Shown here: piece after piece, positions 42,260-51,493 of the stretch
Position numbering within the stretch: position 1 is the stretch's first letter
Layout: every line of letters starts with the position of its first letter
Origin: Ruegeria atlantica
GTDB lineage: Bacteria; Pseudomonadota; Alphaproteobacteria; Rhodobacterales; Rhodobacteraceae
Direction: 5' to 3'
DNA length: 64,000 bases
Assembly: GCF_013032005.1 (NCBI RefSeq)
Contig: NZ_WQBE01000004.1
Span: 248,001 to 312,000, forward strand
Made by a program: the position numbers and the translations under genes
Notes under the pieces: model-generated
What the model was told of the DNA's origin: nothing
What the model saw: only the letters and a program-made list of their open reading frames with translations
Databases searched by the model: none

Positions 42260-42880
42260 TTAGTTCTTCGCGTAGAATTCGACGACCAGGTTCGGCTCCA
42301 TCATGACCGGGTACGGCACATCGCCCAGACCCGGTGCGCGCACGAAAGTCGCGGTCATTTTCGAGTGGTCTGCGTCGATGTAGTCAGGCACATCACGCTC
42401 GGCCAAAGCAACAGCCTCCAGAACAACAGTCAGTTGCTTGGACTTGTCACGCACTTCGATTACGTCGCCTTCTTTGACGCGGTAGCTGGGGATGTTGACC
42501 CGCTTGCCGTTCACTTTGACGTGTCCGTGGTTCACGAACTGACGTGCAGCAAACACGGTCGGCACGAACTTGGCGCGGTAAACAACAGCGTCCAGACGGC
42601 GCTCCAGCAGACCGATCAGGTTTTCACCAGTATCACCGTTCACACGGACGGCTTCTGCGTAGATGCGGCGGAACTGTTTCTCGGTCAGGTCGCCATAGTA
42701 GCCTTTCAGCTTCTGCTTGGCGCGCAGCTGCAGACCGAAGTCCGACAGTTTACCCTTGCGGCGCTGACCGTGCTGGCCGGGGCCGTATTCGCGGCGGTTG
42801 ACCGGGGATTTCGGACGACCCCAGATGTTTTCGCCCATCCGGCGGTCGATTTTGTGCTTGGCAGACGTGCGTTTGGTCAC
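42260..42880 (-). CDS. rpsD: 30S ribosomal protein S4
   Basis: A 206-residue S4, a primary 16S rRNA-binding protein and early assembly factor. The N-terminal domain has [35 protein letters not shown], here without the zinc cysteines some bacteria have. The S4 domain has [12 protein letters not shown] and [19 protein letters not shown]. It stands as a single-gene unit outside the alpha operon, as usual in alphaproteobacteria. Confidence 0.98.
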   Translation of the reverse strand: MTKRTSAKHKIDRRMGENIWGRPKSPVNRREYGPGQHGQRRKGKLSDFGLQLRAKQKLKGYYGDLTEKQFRRIYAEAVRVNGDTGENLIGLLERRLDAVVYRAKFVPTVFAARQFVNHGHVKVNGKRVNIPSYRVKEGDVIEVRDKSKQLTVVLEAVALAERDVPDYIDADHSKMTATFVRAPGLGDVPYPVMMEPNLVVEFYAKN

Positions 42881-43000
42881 GGCTGATCTCCTTCTTAAGG
42901 TCGAGGTCCAGACGGACCACTATGAAGGGCGTTGTCCTCTTGAGGTTTCCCCCATGACAGGCATCCCCTTGCGGGGGCCACCAACACCAATGAAGCCGCG

Positions 43001-43028
43001 CTTATATCCGCGAAACCGGCAGAGTCAA
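43001..43028 (-). promoter_or_regulatory. Promoter of rpsD
   Basis: On the minus strand TTGACT (43028-43023), 16 bases, then TATAAG (43006-43001). The leader to the ATG is about 113 bases and contains a CCCC/GGGG stem (42965-42976), so feedback control by S4 is possible but not shown. Confidence 0.65.
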
Positions 43029-43083
43029 CACACCATGCCATGCTACATTGGAATTTCCATTGAATTCGAGGTTTACCTGCGGA

Positions 43084-43590
43084 TCAGTCAGCTCTGCGTC
43101 CGACAGAAACCGCCCTCTGCTGATCTTGATCATCCAGGACCGGAGTGGATCGGGATGGGAACGCTATGACAGTCTCATCCATCCCGGTTGCTTCGTTCCC
43201 TTGGCCCGCAGATTCGGCGAATTCACTAATCCAGAAATCCTGATCCCGCTCTGGGCAATCCCCTTCGAAGACCAGCATCGGGGCTGATTCGCCAGCAACT
43301 GGGAACAACGCCGCTGTGAAAGTTTGCGCACCGTTGGTCAACACAAGCAGGCCACTCGCTTCCTCTGAAAGGTTTTGAACATGCACGCAATGGCTCAGCG
43401 TCGCTAAGTCGGAACCAATGTCTTCGGCTCCTTCCAGCATCTGCACAGAGGAATTCTTCAAAAATCGTGCCTGTCCGCGCCACGACCAGGCAGCTCCGAC
43501 GCTCAAAAAGGACAAGGGCGCTGCCTCAAGTCCATCGATTTCCGTTTGCCTCCAAAAAATGGCTATACGACCGCTTTGTCCGGTTCTCAT
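43084..43590 (-). CDS. Hypothetical protein
   Basis: A 168-residue acidic protein that I cannot assign. There is no signal peptide or membrane helix. Hydrophobic core pieces such as PLSFLSVGAAWSWRGQARFL, GLLVLTNGAQTFTAALFPV and SAPMLVFEG suggest a small beta-rich domain. The tail (DETVIAFPSRSTPVLDDQDQQ) looks disordered. The codon pattern fits the surrounding genes. It lies downstream of nrdJ, after two hairpins, and upstream of the rpsD promoter. Confidence 0.65.
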   Translation of the reverse strand: MRTGQSGRIAIFWRQTEIDGLEAAPLSFLSVGAAWSWRGQARFLKNSSVQMLEGAEDIGSDLATLSHCVHVQNLSEEASGLLVLTNGAQTFTAALFPVAGESAPMLVFEGDCPERDQDFWISEFAESAGQGNEATGMDETVIAFPSRSTPVLDDQDQQRAVSVGRRAD

Positions 43591-43716
43591 ATTACCGCCT
43601 GTACCCTTAAACCCATCACTGCGTACTGGGCTACCCTTATCAACGTAAATTAAGGCGGAAAAGAGACGTTAATGTAATGTTAACGAAATTGTGGCCTTTG
43701 AGATTCAACTATTGAC

Positions 43717-43762
43717 TTCTGGCGGGGTATTTTCCCGCCAGAATCGATCAACTTTTGTTGAT
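43717..43762 (-). terminator. Tandem hairpins after nrdJ
   Basis: TTCTGGCGGG and CCCGCCAGAA (43717-43726, 43734-43743) form a perfect 10-bp stem with a 7-base loop. ATCAAC-TTTT-GTTGAT (43747-43762) forms a second stem. Neither is followed by a long T-run on the minus strand, so they are structurally terminator-like but not canonical. Confidence 0.5.
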
Positions 43763-43776
43763 TTAGGATTTCTAAC

Positions 43777-46059
43777 TCAGCCACACTTGGAATGCCCACA
43801 ACTGCGGCAGGTCATGCAACCTTCGATCATCACCATATCGAATTGACCACAGGACGGGCAGGCTTTGCCGCGTGGCGCATCCATATTGACCACCTGCGCC
43901 TGAGGGTCGGATTTCAGCCCCATGCCTTCCCCTTCAAGAAAGCCGATATTGATCAGGTGCTGCTCGATCACGCCACCAATCGCGGCCAGGATCGACGGGA
44001 TGTATTTGCCCTGAACCCAGGCTCCGCCGCGCGGGTCAAACACAGCCTTCAACTCTTCGACCACAAAGGACACATCCCCGCCCCGCCGGAACACAGCCGA
44101 GATCATCCGGGTTAGCGCCAGCGTCCAAGCGTAGTGTTCCATGTTCTTCGAGTTGATGAACACCTCGAACGGGCGACGCCGACCGCCGATGACAATGTCA
44201 TTGATGGTCAGATAGATCGCGTGCTCGCTATCGGGCCACTTCAGTTTATAGGTCGACCCCTCCAACGCCTGCGGACGATCCAAAGGCTCGGACATGTACA
44301 CGACTTCGCCTCCATCGACCTCATGCGGCGCAGCGGCGCTTTCGCCCGGCGCAGTGTCGGCACTTTCCGAAACGGTCAGCACCGACCCGGTCACGTCATT
44401 CGGTCGATAGGTGGTGCAGCCTTTGCACCCCTGATCCCACGCCTGCATGTAAACATCCTTGAACGCGTCAAAGCTGATGTCCTCGGGGCAGTTGATCGTC
44501 TTGGAAATCGAACTGTCGATCCATTTCTGCGCCGCGGCCTGCATCTTGACGTGATCGGACGGTGGTAGCGTCTGCGCATTGACGAAATAGTCGGGCAATT
44601 CCGCGTCCCCGAACTTGTCACGCCACATCTGCACGGCATAGTCCACCACCTCTTCCTCGGTGCGCGAGCCGTCTTTCTGCAGAACTTTGCGCGTATAGGC
44701 ATAAGCAAAGACCGGCTCGATTCCCGATGACACGTTCCCAGCGTAAAGGGAAATCGTCCCTGTGGGCGCAATCGAGGTCAGCAATGCATTGCGGATGCCA
44801 TGTTCACGGATCGCATCGCGCACATCCTCGTCCATTTGCTGCATCGTGCCGCTGGCCAGGAATTTCTCGGCATCGAACAAGGGGAACGCCCCTTTTTCCT
44901 TCGCCAAGTCCACCGACGCCAGATACGCGGCGCGGGCGATCGCGTGCAGCCAGCGCTCGGTCTGACGCGCCGCCTCGTCCGAGCCATAGCGCAGGCCCTT
45001 CATCAACAATGCATCGGCCAGACCTGTCACACCCAGCCCGATGCGGCGTTTGGCTTGCGCTTCGGCCGCCTGCTCCGGCAGCGGGAATTTCGACGCGTCG
45101 ACCACATTGTCCATCATGCGTACGGCGGTGGCGACCAGATCCTGCAATGCGGCCTCATCCAGGTGTGCCGCATCCTCAAAAGGTTCAGCTACCAATCGCG
45201 CAAGGTTGATCGAGCCCAGCAGACACGCGCCATATGGCGGCAGGGGCTGTTCACCACATGGGTTGGTGGCGGCGATTGTTTCCACATAGCTCAGGTTGTT
45301 GGCCTGGTTGATGCGGTCGATGAAGATCACGCCCGGCTCGGCATAGTCATAGGTGGCCTGCATGATCTTGTTCCACAGATCGCGCGCCTGAACGGTGTGA
45401 TAGACCTTTTCACCAAAGACCAGATCCCACGGGCCGTCGGCTTTGACGGCTTCCATGAAAGGGTCGGTCACCAGCACCGACATATTAAACATGCGCAGGC
45501 GGGCCGGGTCGGATTTGGCTGTGATAAACTGTTCGATATCTGGGTGATCGCAGCGCATGGTGGCCATCATCGCACCCCTGCGCGAACCCGCCGACATGAT
45601 AGTGCGGCACATCGCGTCCCACACATCCATGAACGACAACGGCCCCGAGGCATCGGCGGCCACCCCATGCACATCAGCCCCACGCGGGCGGATGGTCGAG
45701 AAATCATAGCCGATCCCCCCACCCTGCTGCATGGTCAACGCAGCCTCTTTCAGCATGTCAAAGATACCGCCCATGCTGTCGGGAACGGTTCCCATGACAA
45801 AACAGTTGAACAGGGTCACCTGCCGTGCAGTACCTGCGCCCGCAGTGATACGACCTGCGGGCAGGTATTTGAAATCTTCCAGCGCTTCAAAGAACTTATC
45901 TTCCCAATGCCCCTGATCTTTTTCCACTCGTGCCAAATCGCGGGCAATGCGCCGCCAGCTGTCTTCGACTGTCTGGTCGATCGGTGTGCCATCCGCCTGT
46001 TTGAAGCGGTATTTCATGTCCCAGATCTGCTCGGCGATGGGGGCGGCAAAGCGGCTCAT
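43777..46059 (-). CDS. nrdJ: Class II (adenosylcobalamin-dependent) ribonucleotide reductase
   Basis: A 760-residue B12-dependent ribonucleotide reductase, of the shorter NrdJ type. It makes deoxynucleotides without oxygen-dependent radical formation. The catalytic core shows LFNCF (Cys86) and NPCGEQPLPPYGAC (Asn266, Cys268, Glu270, Cys279). The C-terminus holds a cysteine-rich ribbon with ACPSCGQFD and CMTCRSCGHSKCG, likely used for reduction or zinc binding. No cobalamin riboswitch is evident upstream. It is divergent from DUF1489, with a perfect dyad between them. Confidence 0.95.
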   Translation of the reverse strand: MSRFAAPIAEQIWDMKYRFKQADGTPIDQTVEDSWRRIARDLARVEKDQGHWEDKFFEALEDFKYLPAGRITAGAGTARQVTLFNCFVMGTVPDSMGGIFDMLKEAALTMQQGGGIGYDFSTIRPRGADVHGVAADASGPLSFMDVWDAMCRTIMSAGSRRGAMMATMRCDHPDIEQFITAKSDPARLRMFNMSVLVTDPFMEAVKADGPWDLVFGEKVYHTVQARDLWNKIMQATYDYAEPGVIFIDRINQANNLSYVETIAATNPCGEQPLPPYGACLLGSINLARLVAEPFEDAAHLDEAALQDLVATAVRMMDNVVDASKFPLPEQAAEAQAKRRIGLGVTGLADALLMKGLRYGSDEAARQTERWLHAIARAAYLASVDLAKEKGAFPLFDAEKFLASGTMQQMDEDVRDAIREHGIRNALLTSIAPTGTISLYAGNVSSGIEPVFAYAYTRKVLQKDGSRTEEEVVDYAVQMWRDKFGDAELPDYFVNAQTLPPSDHVKMQAAAQKWIDSSISKTINCPEDISFDAFKDVYMQAWDQGCKGCTTYRPNDVTGSVLTVSESADTAPGESAAAPHEVDGGEVVYMSEPLDRPQALEGSTYKLKWPDSEHAIYLTINDIVIGGRRRPFEVFINSKNMEHYAWTLALTRMISAVFRRGGDVSFVVEELKAVFDPRGGAWVQGKYIPSILAAIGGVIEQHLINIGFLEGEGMGLKSDPQAQVVNMDAPRGKACPSCGQFDMVMIEGCMTCRSCGHSKCG

Positions 46060-46124
46060 TGGTGATTCCCTGTACTGAAAGAGGTATCCAGACTATCCTA
46101 AATCACACGTCCACCACAACACCT

Positions 46125-46142
46125 TGATGACGCCGGTCATCA
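46125..46142. promoter_or_regulatory. Perfect dyad TGATGAC-GCCG-GTCATCA between nrdJ and DUF1489
   Basis: A 7-bp perfect inverted repeat around GCCG in a 129-bp divergent region, 66 bases before the nrdJ ATG. The size suits a dimeric regulator. Nearby, CAATATAAAG (46148-46157) loosely resembles the core of an NrdR box but is not convincing. Confidence 0.4.
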
Positions 46143-46188
46143 GGCTACAATATAAAGGTGGGCCTTGGGACGACTCTGTGGGAAAGCT

Positions 46189-46620
46189 GTGGATAAGTAC
46201 GTAAACCTGATAAAACTCTCGGTCGGATCGGAAAGTGTAGACACGCTGATCGCGTGGCAGGACAGCCGTAAACCGCTGTACGAGGATGGTTGCCCGCGCC
46301 ATGTCACCCGCATGTGGCCCAAGCGCGAGGCCGAGATTTTGAACGGCGGGTCAATTTATTGGGTGATCAAGGGTGTAATCCAATGCCGTCAGCGCATTCT
46401 GCGGCTGGATGAGGTGCGCGGTGAGGACGGCATCCGCCGTTGCGCCATCGTGCTTGATCCAGAGGTGCACCGTACGCAAACCGCTCTGAAGCGCCCGTTT
46501 CAGGGTTGGCGCTATTTGAAACCCGAAGACACCCCTGCCGATCTGCCACAAGGGCGCGAGCAGGACGACGCCCTGCCCGATGATTTGAACCGCGCGCTGG
46601 CCGAAATCGGAGTGCTTTGA
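46189..46620 (+). CDS. DUF1489 family protein
   Basis: A 143-residue protein matching DUF1489, a family of unknown function typical of alphaproteobacteria. Recognisable parts are YVNLIKLSVGSES near the start, WPKREAEILNGGSIYWVIKG and the end of the domain FQGWRYLKPEDTP. The GTG at 46189 is favoured because the family begins at DKYVNLIKL and TGGGAA lies just upstream; a TTG at 46165 is possible. The stop abuts the hisG stop on the other strand with no base between. Confidence 0.85.
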   Translation: MDKYVNLIKLSVGSESVDTLIAWQDSRKPLYEDGCPRHVTRMWPKREAEILNGGSIYWVIKGVIQCRQRILRLDEVRGEDGIRRCAIVLDPEVHRTQTALKRPFQGWRYLKPEDTPADLPQGREQDDALPDDLNRALAEIGVL

Positions 46621-47310
46621 TCAGGTCAGTTGATCCAGTAACTTGGATAGAACCGCTTTGTCATCGGCTGAATAGTTGGGCACCCTGCTGCGCCACAGCG
46701 TCGCCTGCGACCGTAAGATCACTCCGTCCGACAGAATCTTCAGGTGATTTGCCCGCAGTGTTTCACCGGTCGAAGTGATATCCGCAATCGCCTCGGCCGT
46801 TTCGTTCATCACCGTGCCCTCGGTCGCACCCTGACTGTCGACCAGGGTGTAATCGGCGACGCCCGCATCGGTCAGAAACTCGCGCACCAGCCGGTGGTAC
46901 TTGGTGGCAATCCTCAGCCGATGGCCATGGGTCTTGCGAAAGGCCGCTGCAGCAGCGTCCAAATCGTCCAGCGTGTCGACATCCACCCAGCAGGCCGGTG
47001 TCGCAATGATCAGGTCAGCCTTACCGAAGCCCAGCTGTGACACCTCTTCCACCTGCTGTTCCCAGCGCGGCAGCTTTTCCTGCACCAGATCAATACCGGT
47101 CACGCCCAGATGAATGCGCCCAGCCGCCAGTTCGCGCGGAATTTCCCCTGCAGACAGCAGAATCAGTGATACGCCCTCAATCCCTTCGACCTTACCGGCA
47201 TATTCCCGATCCGAACCACTGCGCGACAGGGTAATGCCGCGCTTTTCAAACCACGAGAAGGTTTTCTCCATCAACCGGCCCTTCGAGGGCACGCCCAGTT
47301 TCAGGCTCAT
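46621..47310 (-). CDS. hisG: ATP phosphoribosyltransferase, short form
   Basis: A 229-residue short-form HisG, which condenses ATP with PRPP in the first committed step of histidine synthesis. It lacks the C-terminal regulatory domain of long HisG and so needs HisZ, encoded next to it. Visible are LKLGVPSKGRLME and the PRPP loop region DSQGATEGTVMNETAEAI. The ATG overlaps the hisZ stop by four bases. Confidence 0.96.
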   Translation of the reverse strand: MSLKLGVPSKGRLMEKTFSWFEKRGITLSRSGSDREYAGKVEGIEGVSLILLSAGEIPRELAAGRIHLGVTGIDLVQEKLPRWEQQVEEVSQLGFGKADLIIATPACWVDVDTLDDLDAAAAAFRKTHGHRLRIATKYHRLVREFLTDAGVADYTLVDSQGATEGTVMNETAEAIADITSTGETLRANHLKILSDGVILRSQATLWRSRVPNYSADDKAVLSKLLDQLT

Positions 47311-48395
47311 TGCGCGCCCTCCTCGATTTCCAGGATCAGGTCAGGGCGCAGCACGCCACCCACAGCAGGGATTTCAGCACCATTGCCCAATTGCCGGGTC
47401 AGCGCATCATACCGCCCGCCCGTGGCAACCGGAGGCAGGTCCGGGCGTCCCTCGGCATAAAAGCCAAAGACGAACCCGTCGTAATATTCCATGGAAGTAC
47501 GGCCATAGGCTGCTTCGAAGTCCAGCCGCTCGACATCGACGCCACGCGCCTGCAATGCGGCCACGCGTGTCTCAAGACGGTCCAGCGCCGGGGTAATCTG
47601 CGGCAGGTCTACCGCCACATCGCGCAGTTGCTCTAACGCAAAAGGCATGGTTTCGCGCACGTTGAGCAAAGTTTCCAACCCGCCTAGTTCGCTGTCGGAA
47701 ATCGGCGGGATGTCGCGGTCTTCGCGCAAGGCTTCGATCCGCGCCTCAATCTCGCTTGCGCGGCGTTTGCCGATCATCGGCACATCAATGGCCAGCGGGT
47801 CCTGGGAATCCAGCAAGGCATTACGGCCTTCTGGCACCGGCTTGCGCCCTGCAAACCGATCCAGCAGATTGCGGAAACGACGCGGATGCCACAGGTGCCG
47901 CATCAGGGCGGCCTTGCGGCGATCCGTGGTGCGCAGGCCCTGAACCGCAGCCATCAGGATACCAATATCGCCGGTCGCCGCACGCAACGGCAGCCCGCGC
48001 AGCTGAAGGGCGAACAGCGAAAAAACCTCGGCATCTGCGCCCGAGGGATCATCGCGGTCAAAGACCTCGTACCCCACCTGAATGTATTCGTTTGACCGAT
48101 CCGGGTCGTGCTCCTGACGGCGGAACACCTCACCGGAATAAGTATAGCGCGCGGGTTCAGCCCCATCGCTCATGTGCATCTGCACGACTGGCAGCGTGAA
48201 ATCTGGGCGCAGCATCTGCTCGCCGCGCAGCGCATCCGAGGTCACATAGGCGCGGGCACGGATATCTTCGCCATAGAGGTCCAGCAGCGTTTCGGCTGGT
48301 TGCAACAGGGGCGGGTCGACGACCTGTGCGCCAGCGGCCTCGAACCGGACCCGCATCATCGCGGCGCGGGCTTGTATCTGGGAACGGTTAGCCAT
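47307..48395 (-). CDS. hisZ: ATP phosphoribosyltransferase regulatory subunit
   Basis: A 362-residue HisZ, a catalytically dead paralog of histidyl-tRNA synthetase that forms an octamer with short HisG and mediates histidine feedback. The class II synthetase-like segments are MLRPDFTLPVVQMH and RYTYSGEVFRRQ. The FYAEGRPDLPPVATGGRYDAL segment near the end corresponds to motif 3. It lies between hisS and hisG in the same operon, 3 bp after hisS. Confidence 0.95.
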   Translation of the reverse strand: MANRSQIQARAAMMRVRFEAAGAQVVDPPLLQPAETLLDLYGEDIRARAYVTSDALRGEQMLRPDFTLPVVQMHMSDGAEPARYTYSGEVFRRQEHDPDRSNEYIQVGYEVFDRDDPSGADAEVFSLFALQLRGLPLRAATGDIGILMAAVQGLRTTDRRKAALMRHLWHPRRFRNLLDRFAGRKPVPEGRNALLDSQDPLAIDVPMIGKRRASEIEARIEALREDRDIPPISDSELGGLETLLNVRETMPFALEQLRDVAVDLPQITPALDRLETRVAALQARGVDVERLDFEAAYGRTSMEYYDGFVFGFYAEGRPDLPPVATGGRYDALTRQLGNGAEIPAVGGVLRPDLILEIEEGAQ

Positions 48396-48398
48396 GGA

Positions 48399-49886
48399 TC
48401 AGTCCTGACTGTCCAGAATTTCGCGCACCTTGGCGACCAGATCGCCACGCGGCACTTCAAACTGGCTTGGGCGTTCTTTCCATTCCTCCAGCGTGGCGCT
48501 TTCGGCGATCTTCGCACCCAGGATCAGGTCTTTGATCTGTACGATGCCATTGGCCTTTTCATCGCCGCCTTCAATCACCGCGATCGGAGAGTTCCTCTTA
48601 TCCGCATATTTCAGCTGATTGCCAAAGTTCTTGGGATTGCCCAGATAGACCTCGGCCCGGATGCCAGCATTGCGCAGCTCGGCCACCATGGTCTGATAGT
48701 CGGCCATCCGATCCCGGTCCATGACAGTCACAACGACGGGGCCTGTCGCCTGCGCAGCGATCCGACCCTTTTCGCGCAACGCGGCCAGCAAACGGTCGAC
48801 ACCGATGGAAATACCGGTCGCAGGCACTTCCTGCCCGGTAAATCGCTTGACCAGATCGTCATAGCGACCACCGCCAGAGACCGACCCGAACTGCCGCTTG
48901 CGGCCTTTCTCGTCGAAAATCTCAAAGGTCAGTTCGGCCTCATACACCGGCCCGGTATAGTAACCGAGGCCACGAACGACTGAAGGGTCAATCTCGATCC
49001 GATCCGCACCGTAGCCGCCCGCATCCAGCAACGCGCCGATCTGTTCCAGTTCGGCAATACCATCGGCACCGATCTTGCTGTCACCGACAGCAGCACGCAG
49101 GTTGGCCAATGTCCCAGCGGTGTCTGCGTCTTTCGAAGTCAGGAAAGCAATCACTGGTTCGGCCTGATCGTCGCTGAGGCCCACGCCGTCGATAAACGCC
49201 CCCGAGGCATCCAGACGGCCTTTGGTCAGCAACTCGCGCACGCCCTGCTCACCCACCTTGTCGAACTTGTCGATCGTGCGCAGGACATTGTCGCGGGCAG
49301 CAGCGTCTTCGCCCAGTCCCATCGCCTCAAGCACGCCGTTCAGAACTTTGCGGTTGTTGACCCGTACCAAGTAGTCGCCGCGCGGGATGCCCACGGTTTC
49401 CAGCGTGTCCGACAACATGGCGCAAATCTCGGCATCGGCCGCCATCGAGGCCGTACCCACAGTATCCGCGTCACACTGGTAAAACTGACGATAGCGTCCC
49501 GGACCCGGCTTTTCGTTGCGCCAGACCGGGCCCATCGCATAGCGGCGATAAGGTGTCGGTAGATCATTGCGGTGCTGCGCATAGACTCGGGCCAGTGGCG
49601 CGGTCAGGTCATAGCGCAGGGCCATCCAGTCGCCCTTGTCATTCTCGTCCACTTCCTGCCACGCGAACACACCCTCGTTCGGGCGATCCACGTCGGGAAG
49701 AAACTTGCCCAGCGCCTCAACGGTCTCAACCGCGCTGCTCTCTAAGGCATCAAAACCATATCGATGATAGACGTCCGCAATAGCCCGCAGCATCTCGGTG
49801 CGCTGCGTGACTTCCTGGCCGAAATAGTCGCGGAACCCTTTTGGCGTTACTGCCTTGGGGCGGGGCTGTTTCTTGGGCTTGGCCAT
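48399..49886 (-). CDS. hisS: Histidine-tRNA ligase
   Basis: A 495-residue class II synthetase that charges tRNA-His. Motif 2 is [25 protein letters not shown]. The histidine-specific region includes [11 protein letters not shown], and motif 3 is GGGRYDDL...GISIGVDRL. The C-terminal anticodon domain ends in KVREIL. The ATG at 49886 gives the usual N-terminus ([21 protein letters not shown]); an in-frame extension upstream is not conserved. It heads the operon hisS-hisZ-hisG. Confidence 0.97.
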   Translation of the reverse strand: MAKPKKQPRPKAVTPKGFRDYFGQEVTQRTEMLRAIADVYHRYGFDALESSAVETVEALGKFLPDVDRPNEGVFAWQEVDENDKGDWMALRYDLTAPLARVYAQHRNDLPTPYRRYAMGPVWRNEKPGPGRYRQFYQCDADTVGTASMAADAEICAMLSDTLETVGIPRGDYLVRVNNRKVLNGVLEAMGLGEDAAARDNVLRTIDKFDKVGEQGVRELLTKGRLDASGAFIDGVGLSDDQAEPVIAFLTSKDADTAGTLANLRAAVGDSKIGADGIAELEQIGALLDAGGYGADRIEIDPSVVRGLGYYTGPVYEAELTFEIFDEKGRKRQFGSVSGGGRYDDLVKRFTGQEVPATGISIGVDRLLAALREKGRIAAQATGPVVVTVMDRDRMADYQTMVAELRNAGIRAEVYLGNPKNFGNQLKYADKRNSPIAVIEGGDEKANGIVQIKDLILGAKIAESATLEEWKERPSQFEVPRGDLVAKVREILDSQD

Positions 49887-50012
49887 GTGGGGCGTCCTTG
49901 GGCGTTTAGTGTTCCGCGCGCGGTCTATCTCATGGCCCGCATCGGGGCAAGGCGCGCTTTCGCTGGCCTTGGGCCTCACGTGTCGCTATGACCGGCAAAG
50001 AAGGAGTCCCCT

Positions 50013-50207
50013 ATGCAGCATCTGGAAGAGCAGATCGCCCATCTGACCCGCACGGTCGAAGAACTAAACACGGTTGTCACCCGCCAGCAATCCGAGATCG
50101 ACCGCCTGACCCGCCGGGTCGAGATGCTGATGCGTCGCGAAAGCGAACGGGCGCAGGAAGGATCAGGTGGTGTTGTGTTCGGAGACGAACGTCCGCCGCA
50201 TTATTGA
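50013..50207 (+). CDS. slyX: SlyX family protein
   Basis: A 64-residue coiled-coil protein of the SlyX family. It has the leucine heptads of IAHLTRTVEELNTVVTRQQSEIDRLTRRVEML and the typical ending RPPHY. Function is unknown. AAGGAG lies at good spacing before the ATG. It is divergent from hisS. Confidence 0.9.
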   Translation: MQHLEEQIAHLTRTVEELNTVVTRQQSEIDRLTRRVEMLMRRESERAQEGSGGVVFGDERPPHY

Positions 50208-50233
50208 GCGCTTTTTGTGTACCACCTTTATCA

Positions 50234-50293
50234 AGAGGCTGAAGTTCTATTTCTTCAGTCTCATTGGTGAAACGGGTTGCATTCACAGCAACC
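50234..50293 (+). other. Two hairpins in the SDR gene leader
   Basis: GAGGCTGAAG and CTTCAGTCTC (50234-50261) pair with one mismatch or G-T. GGTTGC and GCAACC (50275-50293) form a perfect 6-bp stem 20 bases before the SDR start. Neither has a T-run. Confidence 0.4.
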
Positions 50294-50312
50294 AAATAAC
50301 CGGAGAAATTTA

Positions 50313-51071
50313 ATGGTCAAAAAACTCGCTCTGGTTACCGGTGCCGCGCGCGGTATTGGGCTGGCTACCTCAAGACTGTTTCTCCAGGACGGGTGGCACG
50401 TGGCGATGGTCGATCGTGATGCGGAAGCATTGACCGAGGCGGCGAGCAATCTTGATGGCACGATGCCGATTGTTGCCGATGTTTCAGATCCAGATCAGGT
50501 GGACGATACAATACAGGCCGTTATGTCGAATTTTGGACGAATTGACGCCGTGGTGAACAATGCGGGTATCGCCGATTTTGGACCAATCGAGCAACACGAC
50601 TTTGCGGTGTGGCGCCGCGTCATGGAAACCAATCTTGACGGTGTGTTTCTGGTTTCACAGGCTTCAACTCCAGCCCTTCGCGAAAGCCGGGGCTCTATTG
50701 TCAATATCGCCTCGATCTCGGGACTGCGGGCCAGCACCCTACGTGTTGCGTACGGCACTTCAAAAGCTGGCGTCATCCACCTGACCAAACAGCAAGCCGC
50801 AGAATTGGGAGAATACGGGATTCGAGCCAATTGCGTCTGTCCCGGCCCGGTTCGTACCAAGCTGGCGATGGCCGTTCACACACCCGAAATCATCAACGCG
50901 TATCATGACGCCATTCCGCTGAACCGTTATGGTTCGGAAGAAGAGATCGCTCAGGTGATCTTATTTCTTTGCTCGGACAAGGCCAGCTATGTAACTGGCC
51001 AAGTGATTGCGTCCGATGGCGGGTTCGAGAGCACTGGCGTCGGGCTGCCCGCACTGCGGTCACCCGACTGA
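50313..51071 (+). CDS. Short-chain dehydrogenase/reductase
   Basis: A 252-residue classical SDR. The cofactor loop is TGAARGIG (9-16). NNAG and the catalytic YGTSK (Tyr147, Lys151) are in place, with a serine near 134 in NIASISG. The C-terminal IASDGGFESTG is the standard FabG-like ending. The substrate is unknown; no pathway partners lie nearby. CGGAG precedes the ATG at 50313. Confidence 0.92.
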   Translation: MVKKLALVTGAARGIGLATSRLFLQDGWHVAMVDRDAEALTEAASNLDGTMPIVADVSDPDQVDDTIQAVMSNFGRIDAVVNNAGIADFGPIEQHDFAVWRRVMETNLDGVFLVSQASTPALRESRGSIVNIASISGLRASTLRVAYGTSKAGVIHLTKQQAAELGEYGIRANCVCPGPVRTKLAMAVHTPEIINAYHDAIPLNRYGSEEEIAQVILFLCSDKASYVTGQVIASDGGFESTGVGLPALRSPD

Positions 51072-51115
51072 ATTCTCAATCCTGAAATCTGGTCAGAGAT
51101 ATGGAAAACCGTTGA

Positions 51116-51493
51116 TCACAGACCCAGCGTTGTTTTCACTGCGTTGTCGACCACCCCGCCCAAGAGGGCATGCTTATCCGCGGCGCAGCCTTCCGACAGT
51201 GCGGCTATGAAAGCTTCACGCAGTTGGGCCTTTTCTTCGTCCGTGGTCGCGTGATCTTCGATATTGATCTGGCGATTATAGAGGGACAGAGCCGTCATCT
51301 TACCAACAACCTCTACAACAAAGGCTTCATCCCCGTCCGCCTCCTCGGCAATCGAGGCGCAGGTATAGTGCATCACAGGCAATGCGTCCTGCACCATCTG
51401 TTCAGCCGCATCATCGGCCATCGCCACGCTCGGAGACACCAGGATTGCGGCGCAAACAAGCATTCTGAATCTAACAAACCGCATCACAATCAC
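51116..51493 (-). CDS. Small exported hypothetical protein
   Basis: A 125-residue protein with a signal peptide (cleavage near residue 26, AMA-DD). It has a mature acidic helical part with two cysteines (HYTCAS and SEGCAA), possibly a disulfide. I do not recognise the family. The start codon overlaps the stop of the glycine-zipper gene by four bases, so the pair is co-translated. A second ATG three codons in is equally possible. Confidence 0.7.
   Translation of the reverse strand: MIVMRFVRFRMLVCAAILVSPSVAMADDAAEQMVQDALPVMHYTCASIAEEADGDEAFVVEVVGKMTALSLYNRQINIEDHATTDEEKAQLREAFIAALSEGCAADKHALLGGVVDNAVKTTLGL

Noticed and set aside
46060-46188. Cobalamin riboswitch or NrdR box upstream of nrdJ
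   Set aside because: The region is too short for a cobalamin riboswitch and no B12-box was seen; the NrdR-like core CAATATAAAG lacks the flanking symmetry and a second box.
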